From: Opitutaceae bacterium
GTDB lineage: Bacteria > Verrucomicrobiota > Verrucomicrobiia > Opitutales > Opitutaceae
Reading direction: 5' to 3'
Assembly: GCA_030648295.1 (NCBI GenBank)
Contig: JAUSID010000005.1
Span: 30,627 to 94,626, forward strand
DNA length: 64,000 bases
Under the pieces are notes generated by a model. That model was given only the letters and a program-made list of their open reading frames with translations. It had not been told where the DNA came from and did no database searches. Of the stretch, positions 24,481 through 33,199 are shown piece by piece (the first letter of the stretch is position 1; each line of letters starts with the position of its first letter). Made by a program: the position numbers and the translations under genes.

Positions 24481-25049
24481 GATTTTTTCGCCGCGCTCTT
24501 CGTTTCCTTTGCCAGTGCCTTCACCGCATCGTCGACCGCGGCCCGTGTCTTCTTGTCCATCCGCTCGATGAACAGGACGCCGTTCAGATGATCGACCTCG
24601 TGCTGCATGCAACGCGCGAGCAAGCCATCGCACTCGAGCACATGCGGCACCCCGCGCTCATCCTGGAACTTCACCATGATGTCGTCGCGGCGGGCCACGT
24701 CGCCGCGAATCTTCGGAAACGAGAGGCAGCCTTCCTCGTAAATGGTCTCGGGAGTCCCGGGCTTGATCGTGACGTGCGGATTCACGATGATCATCGGCAT
24801 GAACAGATCGAGCGGAGGCGTCGCGCCATCGAGCTTCCACTTGAACTCGGCCTCCGACTCGCGGAGGTCCGCGACGCAGAGCTGCCAGGGCCGGCCAATC
24901 TGCTGCGCGGCCAGCCCGATCCCGGCCGCCGCGTGCATCGCGTCGATCATTTCGAGTGCGAGATTGGTCAACGCCGCGTCAAACGTCGTCACCTTCGACC
25001 CCTTCGCGCGCAAAACGGGATCGTTATAATGAACAATTCGCAGGGACAT
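24477..25049 (-). CDS. def: Peptide deformylase
   Basis: 190 residues from ATG 25049. It removes the formyl group from nascent polypeptides. All three motifs are present: GIGLAAQQ (43-50), EGCLS (106-110, metal ligand C108) and QHEVDH (149-154, ligands H150 and H154, catalytic E151). The C-terminal extension is Lys/Ala-rich. It overlaps the following oxidoreductase by the ATGA junction, an arrangement without obvious functional logic. It is divergent from a membrane-protein gene 64 bases away. Confidence 0.97.
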   Translation of the reverse strand: MSLRIVHYNDPVLRAKGSKVTTFDAALTNLALEMIDAMHAAAGIGLAAQQIGRPWQLCVADLRESEAEFKWKLDGATPPLDLFMPMIIVNPHVTIKPGTPETIYEEGCLSFPKIRGDVARRDDIMVKFQDERGVPHVLECDGLLARCMQHEVDHLNGVLFIERMDKKTRAAVDDAVKALAKETKSAAKKS

Positions 25050-25113
25050 CGGGTCGGAGAAACCGCCAGCGTGAATTTGCCATTTCCCGCGGGCAAATAA
25101 ATAGTTCTGCCAG

Positions 25114-26826
25114 ATGCCCGTTTCCCCCCGGAACAAGACACCTCTTGGCGCCATAGCTGCGCCCGGGCTGGTGATCGCCGGCTTTTTGATCGGCATCGCC
25201 GCCTGGATGCTGCCGGTGAACTTGAAATCGTTGAGCCCGGCGTTGCTGCAGGCGGCAGGGTCCGGCACGCCGACGCTGGGGGCGTATGGCCGCGACCTTG
25301 TCGACGTGGAGAAAATCGGAGCGGCGGGACTGGTCCTCGGCGCGGCGCGTTCGAGCGGCGATCCGCGCGCACCGGCGCTGCAGCAGGCGCTCGATCAATT
25401 TGCGGCCCGCCAGCCCGGCATCGTCGCGTGGGGCGGCTGGGATCCATTTCTCGATCCGCTCTTCAACCTGCGCTCGGCGGCGGGCAAGGGCGTGAGCACG
25501 CCCGTGGTCACGTTCATGATCACGGAAAAGGCGCGGACCACCCTGCGCAATTATCTCGCCAACTCCGGTTCGCAAGCCGTGCAGGCTTTTCTGCAGCTGC
25601 GCGAACTCACCGCCACCGGCCGCTTCGTGCCGGCCACCCGCCCCGGCGGCCAGTCGCTCGAGACGATGATCCTGCTGACCGGCCTGCTTTATCAGGGCGG
25701 CCACCTCTCGGCATCGCTCCAGCGTGAATTGCGCGCGCTCGCCGACACGGCGGTGAAGCAGAAGGCGCTCGGTGATCTCGAGACATTTTTCATCGACCTC
25801 CTGTCGCTCGGACGCCGTCTCGATTGGGGCCAGCTCGCGGAACTGCTGCGGCGGACCGACAGCACGAAGACGATGAGCGAGTACTCTCACCTCGCGCGGG
25901 TCGCGCCCGATCAGCTGCCGCTGATTTACGCGGCGGCGTTGTTTTCGGACTCGGCCGATCGCGTCGCGGTTTACCTGATCGAATTTGGAAAACAGGGCCT
26001 CGAGGACTTGAAGCTCGCGCTGAGCCACGGCCAGGGGGCGGTGCGCCAGTTGTTGCTGCGGCAGGTGCCGGTCAATCGTACGGCGACTCCCGTTCTCAGC
26101 ACTGGTGCCGAGGTCGCGCTGACGCATCCGGAGCTGATGCTCGCGATCAAATACCTCGGCTATTTTCTCGGCGTGTTTCTCGTGCTGCGCGGACTCGATC
26201 GCTGGCTGGTCTCGCCCGCTGGGCTGGCGGCGGTGCCATCCGCGCTCGTGCACATGAAGGCGGGCGTACTCGCGCTCGTGTTTGCCATGTTGCTCATCGC
26301 GGTTACCGAGCCGTTCCTGTTGAAGGCGGCGCCACTCTCCGAGTACCGGCCGCGTGTCCACCTCGCCCTTGATATTTCGAACTCCACTGTCGCTCCGCAG
26401 TCACAACCCGTCACCACCATGGATTCCTCGACCCTCCTTTCGATCGGTATTTTTGCCGCCCTGCAGATTGCGATGTATTTCGCCTGCCTCTTGAAAATCC
26501 GGGAAGTGGCGCGCCAGGCGGTTTCGCCGCTCGTCAAACTGCGGCTGATGGAGAACGAGGAGAACCTTTTCGACGGCGGGCTCTACGTCGGCATCGGCGG
26601 CACGGCGGCCGCCCTCGTGTTGCAGGTGCTCGGGGTGATCGAGCCGAACCTGCTCGCGGCCTATTCCTCCAATCTTTTCGGCATCACGTGTGTCGCGCTG
26701 GTGAAAATTCGCCACGTGCGGCCCTACAAACGCCAGTTAATCCTCGAAGGCCAGGTCGGCGCGGATCCGGTTCGCGAGGCCAATGAGCCCTCGGTTCGCT
26801 CCGCCCGCGGAGCTGCGGCGCTATGA
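25114..26826 (+). CDS. Unrecognised multi-pass membrane protein, first of a two-gene unit
   Basis: 570 residues. One N-terminal membrane segment (about 14-34, APGLVIAGFLIGIAAWMLP) precedes a roughly 310-residue soluble, mainly helical region with no motif I recognise (for example MILLTGLLYQGGHLSASLQ and VAPDQLPLIYAAALF). At least five hydrophobic segments follow: YLGYFLGVFLVLRGLD, HMKAGVLALVFAMLLIAV, LSIGIFAALQIAMYFACLL, GGTAAALVLQVLGVI and NLFGITCVALVKI. The layout, a large domain on one side and a C-terminal membrane bundle, suggests an envelope assembly or transport factor. It overlaps the next coiled-coil gene by ATGA, so the two proteins are probably made together. Confidence 0.7.
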   Translation: MPVSPRNKTPLGAIAAPGLVIAGFLIGIAAWMLPVNLKSLSPALLQAAGSGTPTLGAYGRDLVDVEKIGAAGLVLGAARSSGDPRAPALQQALDQFAARQPGIVAWGGWDPFLDPLFNLRSAAGKGVSTPVVTFMITEKARTTLRNYLANSGSQAVQAFLQLRELTATGRFVPATRPGGQSLETMILLTGLLYQGGHLSASLQRELRALADTAVKQKALGDLETFFIDLLSLGRRLDWGQLAELLRRTDSTKTMSEYSHLARVAPDQLPLIYAAALFSDSADRVAVYLIEFGKQGLEDLKLALSHGQGAVRQLLLRQVPVNRTATPVLSTGAEVALTHPELMLAIKYLGYFLGVFLVLRGLDRWLVSPAGLAAVPSALVHMKAGVLALVFAMLLIAVTEPFLLKAAPLSEYRPRVHLALDISNSTVAPQSQPVTTMDSSTLLSIGIFAALQIAMYFACLLKIREVARQAVSPLVKLRLMENEENLFDGGLYVGIGGTAAALVLQVLGVIEPNLLAAYSSNLFGITCVALVKIRHVRPYKRQLILEGQVGADPVREANEPSVRSARGAAAL

Positions 26827-28214
26827 ACAAGACGCTGCTGCTGATCATCTGCGACTTTCTCCTTCTGAACCTGCTCGCGCTCACGCGGTGGGAGAAGGCG
26901 GAGCCGCCCCGCGCCAAGCAGCCGCCGGTCCCGGAACTGGGTGCGAACGCCGTGACGAAGGAGCAGGATCTGGTCGACACGATGCGGCTGTCGCTCGCGG
27001 ATGAGCGCAGCGCGCGCGAGGAACTGGCGCAGAAACTTTCGCAAACCGATGCCGCACTTGCGACGCGCGAGCGAACCCTCGCCCAGGTGCAGGCCGAGCG
27101 CAACGCGGTGGCCTCCAGCCTGACCGAGACGCAGCGCGCCGCCGCCGAGCTGGGTCAGAAATTCACGGCGGCGACGCAGGAAGCCACCCTTACGAAGGAG
27201 CAACTTGCCCAGTTACAGCGCGAGCTGGCCGAGCGCCAGGCCGAGGCGGACAAGCAACGTCGCTCTCTCGCCGTGCTCGAGAAACAGCAGGTGGAAGCGC
27301 GGAGACAGATCGAGGGCTTGACCATGGCAGTCGTCGTGGCCGAGCAGGAAAAGAAGAATCTACGGGAAACGGCGGATACGTTGCGCAGCCAGGTCGAGGT
27401 CGAGCGGACGGAGAGGCAGAAAGTGCAGGAGACGACGACGCAGCTCGCGCAGGGCGTCGGCCAGCTGGCGGAAAAATCCGGCCAGCTCACGCGCGAGATT
27501 CGGGAGAATCGGCCGATCAATGCGAACGTCCTCTACAACGATTTCCTCGCCAATCGGGTGACCGCGAGTTTCACCGCCTCGCGGAAGGGATTCCTCGGCG
27601 CGGTCAACCGGCAAAAGGATGCGAGCACGGTGCTGGTCTCGAACGGGCAGGAGGTGTTCGCGCTGCTCCACGTCGCGGATACGGTCTTTTCCCTGACGGA
27701 GAATGGCGCCAATTGGGAGTCGTTGAGCGTGCAGCTGTCACGCGGGGCCGCCGGCCGCAGCGCGGCGCGCGCCGTGCAGTTTGTTTCGCAGGATCCGCGC
27801 GTGATTGTCGTGCCGCTCGATTCGTCGCAGGCGACGGCGCTCGGGGCGAAGATTTATCCGCTCGCGGCCGATCCGTTCAAATTCCCGGAAGCCGTGCTGA
27901 TTGACGGTGGCGGGCGCGGTTACGGGGAGGTCGGCTTCAAACTCGATGCCGGTGATCCTGGTTTCGTGCGCGTGGACAACCGGCTTTTCAAGCGGATGTT
28001 TGGCGACTTCGCCCCGAAGCGTGGCGATCTCGTCTTCAGCAAGACGGGCGAATTTCTTGGCATCATGGTGAACGACGACTATTGCGCCGTGCTCAAGGAG
28101 CTGCGGCCAATCAAGACGATCACGCCCGGAAGCGACATTCGCGCGCAATCCACCGGCGAGTTCCTGGATCAAGTGATCGCCCGCGTCCGCGCGATGCCAT
28201 TGAAGTTGCAGTGA
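26823..28214 (+). CDS. Membrane-anchored coiled-coil protein with degenerate trypsin-like C-terminus
   Basis: 463 residues. A short N-terminal hydrophobic segment (TLLLIICDFLLLNLLAL) anchors the protein. Residues about 45-225 are one long coiled coil rich in Gln, Glu, Arg and Ala. The C-terminal domain (about 235-455) is beta-rich; KRGDLVFSKTGEFLGIMVND resembles the end of a trypsin-like fold (the GDSGGP region followed by a GI strand), but the catalytic Ser is absent, so it would be a pseudo-protease or binding module. That assignment is tentative. It is translationally coupled to the preceding membrane protein and followed by a short spacer. Confidence 0.65.
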   Translation: MNKTLLLIICDFLLLNLLALTRWEKAEPPRAKQPPVPELGANAVTKEQDLVDTMRLSLADERSAREELAQKLSQTDAALATRERTLAQVQAERNAVASSLTETQRAAAELGQKFTAATQEATLTKEQLAQLQRELAERQAEADKQRRSLAVLEKQQVEARRQIEGLTMAVVVAEQEKKNLRETADTLRSQVEVERTERQKVQETTTQLAQGVGQLAEKSGQLTREIRENRPINANVLYNDFLANRVTASFTASRKGFLGAVNRQKDASTVLVSNGQEVFALLHVADTVFSLTENGANWESLSVQLSRGAAGRSAARAVQFVSQDPRVIVVPLDSSQATALGAKIYPLAADPFKFPEAVLIDGGGRGYGEVGFKLDAGDPGFVRVDNRLFKRMFGDFAPKRGDLVFSKTGEFLGIMVNDDYCAVLKELRPIKTITPGSDIRAQSTGEFLDQVIARVRAMPLKLQ

Positions 28215-28280
28215 GCCCGGCGTTCGCGAGCGGATGCCCTGCAGTCCGTCAGGCGTTGGGCTCAGGCGATGAACCGACCA

Positions 28281-29072
28281 TCATTCCCCGTTCCGCTGCG
28301 GTGCGTTCGCCAGCCGCATCGGATGGGTCCAGCACACGTGCTGAAAACCTTTTCGCTCCAGGATCGGCCGGCTCATCGGCGCGGCATCCACCGCGACAAA
28401 TTCATAGCCGCGCTGCCCCGCGTCGATCATGCGTCGATCCAGCAACGCCGAGAACACCCCGGTGCCCCGCGCCTGCGGTAGGACGGCCCCGCCGTGCAGT
28501 TCGGCGAATTGCGACCCGTCCGGAAAATCGATCCATCCGGTGCCGACCGCCGTCGCATCAATGTACGCGCAATACATCGCGACCCGTTCTGGCGCCGTGC
28601 GCAGGACCGCCGCGTAGCGGTCGAACAACCAGCCGAAGTCCTGCGCAAAGAGTACCTCCTGCAGCGTGATGACGTCCCGCAGCCCGCGCTCGTCGGTTAC
28701 CCGCTCGACCCGCGCCGCGGGGTCGCGGCCGGCCCGTGGGCTCCAGGCGGTCACGGGGAGCACCATGAACGCCTCGGGCTCTTCGAATTTGAAACCGCGC
28801 CTCTCGAGCAGCCCGCGCAGGTTGGCGGGGTGATCGAATTCATACACCTTCCATTCGAATCGTTGCGAGTGCGCGGCGAAGTAGTCGATTTCCACCTCGA
28901 TTTGCGCGGCCTCTTCGCCGGCGTTCAACTCCGCATACACCACGAAGCCTTCCGCCCCGGCCGTGGCCGCCGTGTAACGCGAGAGATGCGGGAATCGGTC
29001 GACCGTGTAGCCATCGATGGGCTGGCAGCGCCGTTCGTCGCGATATCGCTGAAAGATTTCGAGGGCAGTCAT
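28281..29072 (-). CDS. GNAT-family N-acetyltransferase
   Basis: 263 residues from ATG 29072. The C-terminal half carries the GNAT fold: AVGTGWIDFPDGSQFAELHG (strands 2-4), AVLPQARGTGVFSALLDRRM (the acetyl-CoA pyrophosphate loop, R/QxxGxG/A) and YEFVAVDAAPMSRPILERKG. The first 120 residues form a second, GNAT-like or unrelated domain. The acceptor is not predictable. It is convergent with the two-gene membrane unit on its left. Confidence 0.88.
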   Translation of the reverse strand: MTALEIFQRYRDERRCQPIDGYTVDRFPHLSRYTAATAGAEGFVVYAELNAGEEAAQIEVEIDYFAAHSQRFEWKVYEFDHPANLRGLLERRGFKFEEPEAFMVLPVTAWSPRAGRDPAARVERVTDERGLRDVITLQEVLFAQDFGWLFDRYAAVLRTAPERVAMYCAYIDATAVGTGWIDFPDGSQFAELHGGAVLPQARGTGVFSALLDRRMIDAGQRGYEFVAVDAAPMSRPILERKGFQHVCWTHPMRLANAPQRNGE

Positions 29073-29170
29073 GGGGCGGTGACTCTCCGCGCACCTGTTG
29101 TCTCTGACGTCGCCGATACCCGAAGCAACGCGAAACCGAAGGTGCCCGCCCGAGGCCCGATCGCCCGAGA

Positions 29171-30412
29171 CTATTTCTTTTTCTTCTGCCCGCCCTTCTT
29201 GTTGGCGTTCTCCTTGCCCTTCTTGTCCTCGTCCCAGCCCTGGGCCTTTTCGATTTTCTGCAATGCCGCCAGCGGCGCAAAACCCGCCGGCACAACGTTG
29301 AATTTCGCCAGGTACGCGAACGCCCGCATCACGCCGAGAATCTCGGCCTTCCGCCCCTCGATTTGATCCCGCGACAGCGAAGCCAGGCCGGTCGCATACC
29401 GTTCCGCCATCTGCCCGACCTCGCCATGCGCGATGGGCTCCTGCTCGTAATAAAGCGATTCGGCCAGCCGCAGCATGCGCGCATTTGAGCCCGCCGCCAT
29501 CCGGGCCGCATCCGCGCGAATGCTGGCCGCGATCTCCTTCCGCTTTGCCATCGTGGCCTCGCCGGTGAGCACGCCATCCGTCCCGCCCTCGATCGTGCGC
29601 GGCGGCAACTCGCGGTACCAGATATTCCGATACCGAACCGGATTGCCATGGTCCTGGAGCTTCAGCGGTCCCTTGTCCGGGAACGCCCGCGGCGTGGGCC
29701 GTCGCAGGTGTCCGGTCGACCCCTCGAGTGGCGTGTGGTCCTGCACCAGCACGCCGTTGCAGAAGACCGTGACGTACCCTGGATCCACCACCTGACCATC
29801 GCGGTAGATCGGACGGCGGAAAACGATGTCGATCACCTGGAACTGACCGGGCGACCGGAGCGCGTTGGCCATCGGCGGATTCACGCCATAGACCGACGCG
29901 GCGAATCCGTCCGCGTACGTGGGGTTGCTGTAGTTGTCGAGCACCTGGATCTCGCACAGCCCCATCAAGAATATCCCACTGTTGCCGCGGCCCTGGCTGT
30001 CACCTTGCACGTTGGCGGGTGCGGCCCATTCCACGTGCAGCTGGCAGTCGCCGAATTGGGATTTCGTCCGGATGTATCCGGATTTCGGAACACATTCCAT
30101 CGCTCCGTCCTTGACGATCCACGCCGTCGGGCCGGCTTCCGGTTTGTCCGCCTCCCATTGCGCGAGCGACGCCGCGGTGCCATCGAACAACACGATGGCG
30201 TCCGAGGGCGGTTTGCCGGGCTCGTCGGCCGTACTGGAGGTCCCGGGCGTGATGAGCTTGGGCTGGGGGCGGTTGCGATCGTGGACTGCCCACGGGTGAT
30301 GCGCGTCGGGCGCGTCACCATAAAACGGATTGCCGGTGGACACGGCGCTGTTGCCGTTCGCGGCGAAAAGCACCAGCGGGAGAATGGTCGAGAGCGAGCG
30401 GAGTTTCATCAT
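29171..30412 (-). CDS. Secreted DUF1080 protein, 3-keto-disaccharide hydrolase-like
   Basis: 413 residues with a signal peptide (about 1-22). The DUF1080 domain (about 70-275) has AIVLFDGTAASLAQWE at its start, FGDCQLHVEWAAP, GNSGIFLMG and IQVLDNY, with the final LKLQDHGNPVRYRNIWYREL; all are diagnostic. Related proteins hydrolyse 3-keto-glycosides made by sugar C3-dehydrogenases. The C-terminal extension (about 285-413) is helical and ends in a Lys-rich tail (KKGKENANKKGGQKKKK). GFO/IDH/MocA enzymes and a heme dehydrogenase lie close by, which supports a 3-keto sugar pathway. Two ATGs (30412 and 30409) follow a CTGTCTCC-type repeat. Confidence 0.88.
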   Translation of the reverse strand: MMKLRSLSTILPLVLFAANGNSAVSTGNPFYGDAPDAHHPWAVHDRNRPQPKLITPGTSSTADEPGKPPSDAIVLFDGTAASLAQWEADKPEAGPTAWIVKDGAMECVPKSGYIRTKSQFGDCQLHVEWAAPANVQGDSQGRGNSGIFLMGLCEIQVLDNYSNPTYADGFAASVYGVNPPMANALRSPGQFQVIDIVFRRPIYRDGQVVDPGYVTVFCNGVLVQDHTPLEGSTGHLRRPTPRAFPDKGPLKLQDHGNPVRYRNIWYRELPPRTIEGGTDGVLTGEATMAKRKEIAASIRADAARMAAGSNARMLRLAESLYYEQEPIAHGEVGQMAERYATGLASLSRDQIEGRKAEILGVMRAFAYLAKFNVVPAGFAPLAALQKIEKAQGWDEDKKGKENANKKGGQKKKK

Positions 30413-30415
30413 GGC

Positions 30416-30468
30416 GACAAAGCAGGAGACGGGGGACAGGAGGCAGGCGGCAGGAGACAGGGGACAGC
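30416..30468. repeat. GGAGACAGG-type tandem array before the DUF1080 gene
   Basis: Imperfect 7-to-12-nt units such as GGAGACGGGGGACAGG and GGCAGGAGACAGGGGACAG fill the spacer between the small secreted protein gene and the DUF1080 gene. On the coding strand it is a CTGTCTCC-rich leader ending a few bases before the ATG. A related array lies at 56036-56092 within oppA3. Confidence 0.8.
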
Positions 30469-30469
30469 G

Positions 30470-30847
30470 TTATTTTGCCGGCTTCGTTTCGGCATCGGGA
30501 TCCGTGACGATCAACTTGAAGTCGACCGACGGGTTCGGCGGCTGGACGCGAACCTTGTAGTCAACAGCCTTGTTCGGCTCGATGATTGGCATTCCGTAGC
30601 GCGGCGCGCGCGACGATGTTGGTGTTGGCCGGCGAGCCGCAGCCGGACGGGCCACGAACCCGCTTCCTTTCAGCCAGTCGCCTGGCATTTCAAAACGGGG
30701 GGTAGTGCCTTTGCTTCCGGCGATGACGTCGGCCAATGAGAGCGGGGGGATGCCGATTTTCTGTTCGGCAAACGGAGCGGGCGTTGCGGGACTGCCGTGC
30801 AGCATGCCGCCGAGTGCCAGCAGCGGCAGGAAAAATCGGGAGTTCAT
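30470..30847 (-). CDS. Small secreted protein of unknown function
   Basis: 125 residues with a signal peptide (about 1-21, FFLPLLALGGMLHGSPA). The mature part is Pro/Lys/Ala-rich with no Cys; AVDYKVRVQPPNPSVDFKLIV looks like two beta strands. It ends 58 bases before the DUF1080 gene in the same direction and might be a partner of it. No family recognised. Confidence 0.55.
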   Translation of the reverse strand: MNSRFFLPLLALGGMLHGSPATPAPFAEQKIGIPPLSLADVIAGSKGTTPRFEMPGDWLKGSGFVARPAAARRPTPTSSRAPRYGMPIIEPNKAVDYKVRVQPPNPSVDFKLIVTDPDAETKPAK

Positions 30848-30931
30848 GGTGTGCGACGCAGCGCAGGCGACGGTGGTTCGAACGAACGGGACGCCGAATG
30901 TTTCATCAAAACCAGCCCGAGTGGCAACTCT

Positions 30932-30985
30932 GCGGATTGGCGGATTGGCGGATGACCGGATGGTCAGATGACCAGTTGGTCAGTG
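30932..30985. repeat. GGCGGATT / GGTCAGATGACC short tandem repeats
   Basis: Tandem GGATTGGC units are followed by alternating GATGACC, GGTCAG and TGGTCAG words in both orientations. They occupy the spacer between the ABC ATPase stop and the small secreted protein. Nothing else is seen there. Confidence 0.65.
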
Positions 30986-31016
30986 GTTTTCCCTGCCACG
31001 CCGTTGCCTACTCAAT

Positions 31017-32018
31017 TCACGCCTGGGCGTTGAACAATTCCGCGATCACATCCTCCAAAGGCACATCTTCGATCGTGATATCAGCCACCGGGCCGGCGCT
31101 CAGGATTTCCTGGGAGACGGCCACCACATTCTCGCCCGCGACGGACAGCGTGAACTTGCCGTCGTCACTGCGCGTGGTGGTGCCGTAGCGTGATTGCCAC
31201 GAGTCCGGAAACGCGGCGGCCCCTGCCGCGCCGGTGGCGGTGATTCCGGGCACGAACGTGATGATTTTTTTTCGCGCACCGCCGGCGGTCTCCAATCGAT
31301 CCAGCGCGCCGTCGTAGATTTTTCTCCCCTTGTGAATCACGATCACGCGTTCGCAAAGCTCCTTGATGTCCGCCATGTAGTGACTCGTCAGCAGGATCGT
31401 CACGCGACGCTTGCGGTTGTATTCCCGCAGAAACTGCCGCACCGCCTTCTGCGACACCACGTCCAGCCCGATGGTCGGCTCGTCGAGGAACAGCACCCGC
31501 GGCCGATGGAGCAGTGCCGCGATCAGTTCCATCTTCATTCGCTCGCCCAGCGAGAGTTCGCGCACCATCACGTTCAGTTTTCGTCCGATATCCAGCAGCG
31601 TGATCAGTTCGTCCAGGGTCGCTTTGAACTGCTCGGGCGGAATCGCATAGATGGCGCGGAGCAGGTTGAACGACTCAATCGCCGGCAGATCCCACCAGAG
31701 CTGGTTTTTTTGGCCCATCACCAGCGCGAAAATGCGGCGATACGCATTCTCGCGTTTCGTCGGATCGAAGCCGGCCACCCGCGCCGTGCCGCTGGTCGGA
31801 TAGATCAACCCCGAGAGCATCTTCAACGTCGTCGTCTTGCCCGCTCCATTCGGGCCGAGAAAACCGACGAACTCGCCCTCGGCGATGGAGAACGAGACGT
31901 CGTTCGCCGCCGCCGTCTCCTCGTATTCGCGCTTGAACAGCCCTTTCACGCCGCCCCAGAAGCCGGGCTGCTTCTTGTAGGTCCGGAAAATTCGCGTGAG
32001 ATGTGAGACTTCGATCAT
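31017..32018 (-). CDS. ABC-2 type transporter ATP-binding protein (NatA-like)
   Basis: 333 residues from ATG 32018. All nucleotide-binding motifs are intact: Walker A GPNGAGKT, signature LSLGERMK, Walker B RVLFLDEPT with a D-loop GLD, and the H-loop TSHYM. An N-terminal extension (FRTYKKQPGFWGGVKGLFKREYEE) is typical of the COG4586 subgroup, which pairs with two ABC-2 membrane proteins. No permease gene is found on either side, so it is an orphan here. It follows a GFO/IDH/MocA gene, with a hairpin repeat sitting exactly between that stop codon and this ATG. Confidence 0.9.
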   Translation of the reverse strand: MIEVSHLTRIFRTYKKQPGFWGGVKGLFKREYEETAAANDVSFSIAEGEFVGFLGPNGAGKTTTLKMLSGLIYPTSGTARVAGFDPTKRENAYRRIFALVMGQKNQLWWDLPAIESFNLLRAIYAIPPEQFKATLDELITLLDIGRKLNVMVRELSLGERMKMELIAALLHRPRVLFLDEPTIGLDVVSQKAVRQFLREYNRKRRVTILLTSHYMADIKELCERVIVIHKGRKIYDGALDRLETAGGARKKIITFVPGITATGAAGAAAFPDSWQSRYGTTTRSDDGKFTLSVAGENVVAVSQEILSAGPVADITIEDVPLEDVIAELFNAQA

Positions 32019-32019
32019 G

Positions 32020-32043
32020 AGGTTTTTGCGGTGCAAAAACCTA
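32020..32043. repeat. Hairpin repeat spanning stop codon and next gene's leader
   Basis: AGGTTTTTGC-GGT-GCAAAAACCT (32020-32042). On the minus strand the stem starts with the TAG stop of the GFO/IDH/MocA gene (32041-32043) and ends 1 base before the ATG of the ABC ATPase, so the whole intergenic junction is this hairpin. Same family as 15678-15701. Confidence 0.8.
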
Positions 32044-33162
32044 CTGCGTGAAACCGGGCAGCTTCACAATCTTGCCGCCTGCGAGCGCCGATTCGTGCGC
32101 GCACAGACCGACGCAGGTCCAGTTCGCCGACTGCACCGCGTTCGGGAACGGGTCGCGGTCCTTGACCAGGGCCGTAAGGAACTCGTGCGCCAGATGCGGA
32201 TGCGATCCGCCGTGCCCGGCACCCTGGGTAAAGCTGAGGTGCGTCTTCTTGCCCAAATCGTACACGCCTTTCGTGGTGAACTTCCGGATACCGGCCGGCA
32301 GCCGCCTGGCGAAATCCGGCACCGTGACCTTTTTTGGTATCTTCGGCTCCGGCCGCTTCGCCGTGTGCAGCACGTGCGGCTCGTGCTCGACCAGCGTCCA
32401 TTCAAACGAGCGTTTCGAGCCGTAGACGTCGATGCTTTCGCGGTATTGCCGCGCGACATCGAACAGCGAACGGATGATCCGCGCCGTGAGGTCGGAGTCC
32501 TTCAATTTGATGTGCGCCGTCTCCACCGCGAAGGGCGAGCCGTATTGCTTGACCAGCTCCCGGCGAATCGTGCCCGAGCCAAAGCAGGAAACGTATTCCG
32601 CCGCGGCATTCGTCAGCGCGAGCATCGGCCCGACGCAGTGCGTCGCGTACCACATCGGCGGCAGACCCGGCCAGTAGTTCGGCCAGCCGTCCATGTCCTG
32701 CTGATGGCTCGCCTGCAGGAACTGGATTTTGCCCAACTCGCCGTTGTCGTAGAGTTCCTTGATGTAGAGATATTCGCGGGCGTAGACGACCGTCTCCATC
32801 ATCATGTACTTTAGCCCGGTCTTTTTCGTGAGCTCGACGATGCGGCGACAATCCTCGAGCGAGGTCGCCATCGGCACGGTGCACGCGACGTGCTTGCCCG
32901 CCTTCAGCGCCTTGATCGACTGGGCGGCGTGATCGGGGATCGGCGTGTTGATATGGACGGCGTCGATCTCGGGGTCGCGCAGCAGTTCATCGTAATCGGC
33001 ATACCCCTTGCCGATGTTGAACGCGTTCTGGATGGTCTTGAGCTTTTCGGGATCGCGCTGGCAAACCGCGACGAGGTTCGCATCCGGGTGCGCCTGATAG
33101 ATGGGGATGAACTCGGCGCCGAAGCCGAGACCGATGATAGCGATGTTGATTTTCTGGGGCAT
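32041..33162 (-). CDS. GFO/IDH/MocA-family sugar oxidoreductase
   Basis: 373 residues. The Rossmann start INIAIIGLGFGAEFIPIYQ has the GxGxxxA turn; VHINTPIPDHAAQSIKALKAGKHV leads to the CTVPMA segment, where the EKP catalytic lysine motif is replaced by VPM. The C-terminal domain shows PMWYATHCVGPMLAL and GGSHPHLAHEFL, a probable substrate pocket. Such proteins act on sugars, cyclitols or aminosugars; loss of the EKP lysine suggests altered chemistry. It follows the giant heme protein gene in the same direction after a repeat-filled spacer. Confidence 0.87.
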   Translation of the reverse strand: MPQKINIAIIGLGFGAEFIPIYQAHPDANLVAVCQRDPEKLKTIQNAFNIGKGYADYDELLRDPEIDAVHINTPIPDHAAQSIKALKAGKHVACTVPMATSLEDCRRIVELTKKTGLKYMMMETVVYAREYLYIKELYDNGELGKIQFLQASHQQDMDGWPNYWPGLPPMWYATHCVGPMLALTNAAAEYVSCFGSGTIRRELVKQYGSPFAVETAHIKLKDSDLTARIIRSLFDVARQYRESIDVYGSKRSFEWTLVEHEPHVLHTAKRPEPKIPKKVTVPDFARRLPAGIRKFTTKGVYDLGKKTHLSFTQGAGHGGSHPHLAHEFLTALVKDRDPFPNAVQSANWTCVGLCAHESALAGGKIVKLPGFTQ

Positions 33163-33199
33163 GGGCGAAGCGGAGTTCGGAGTTTAGAGAGTGGGGTTT

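Noticed and set aside
25024..25030. TTATAAT as a -10 box for the membrane-protein gene
   Set aside because: No acceptable -35 at 16-18 bases and it lies within the def coding region; not enough to call a promoter.
30470..30847. The small secreted protein as the missing ABC-2 permease or a heme protein
   Set aside because: It has no membrane helices after the signal peptide and no Cys.
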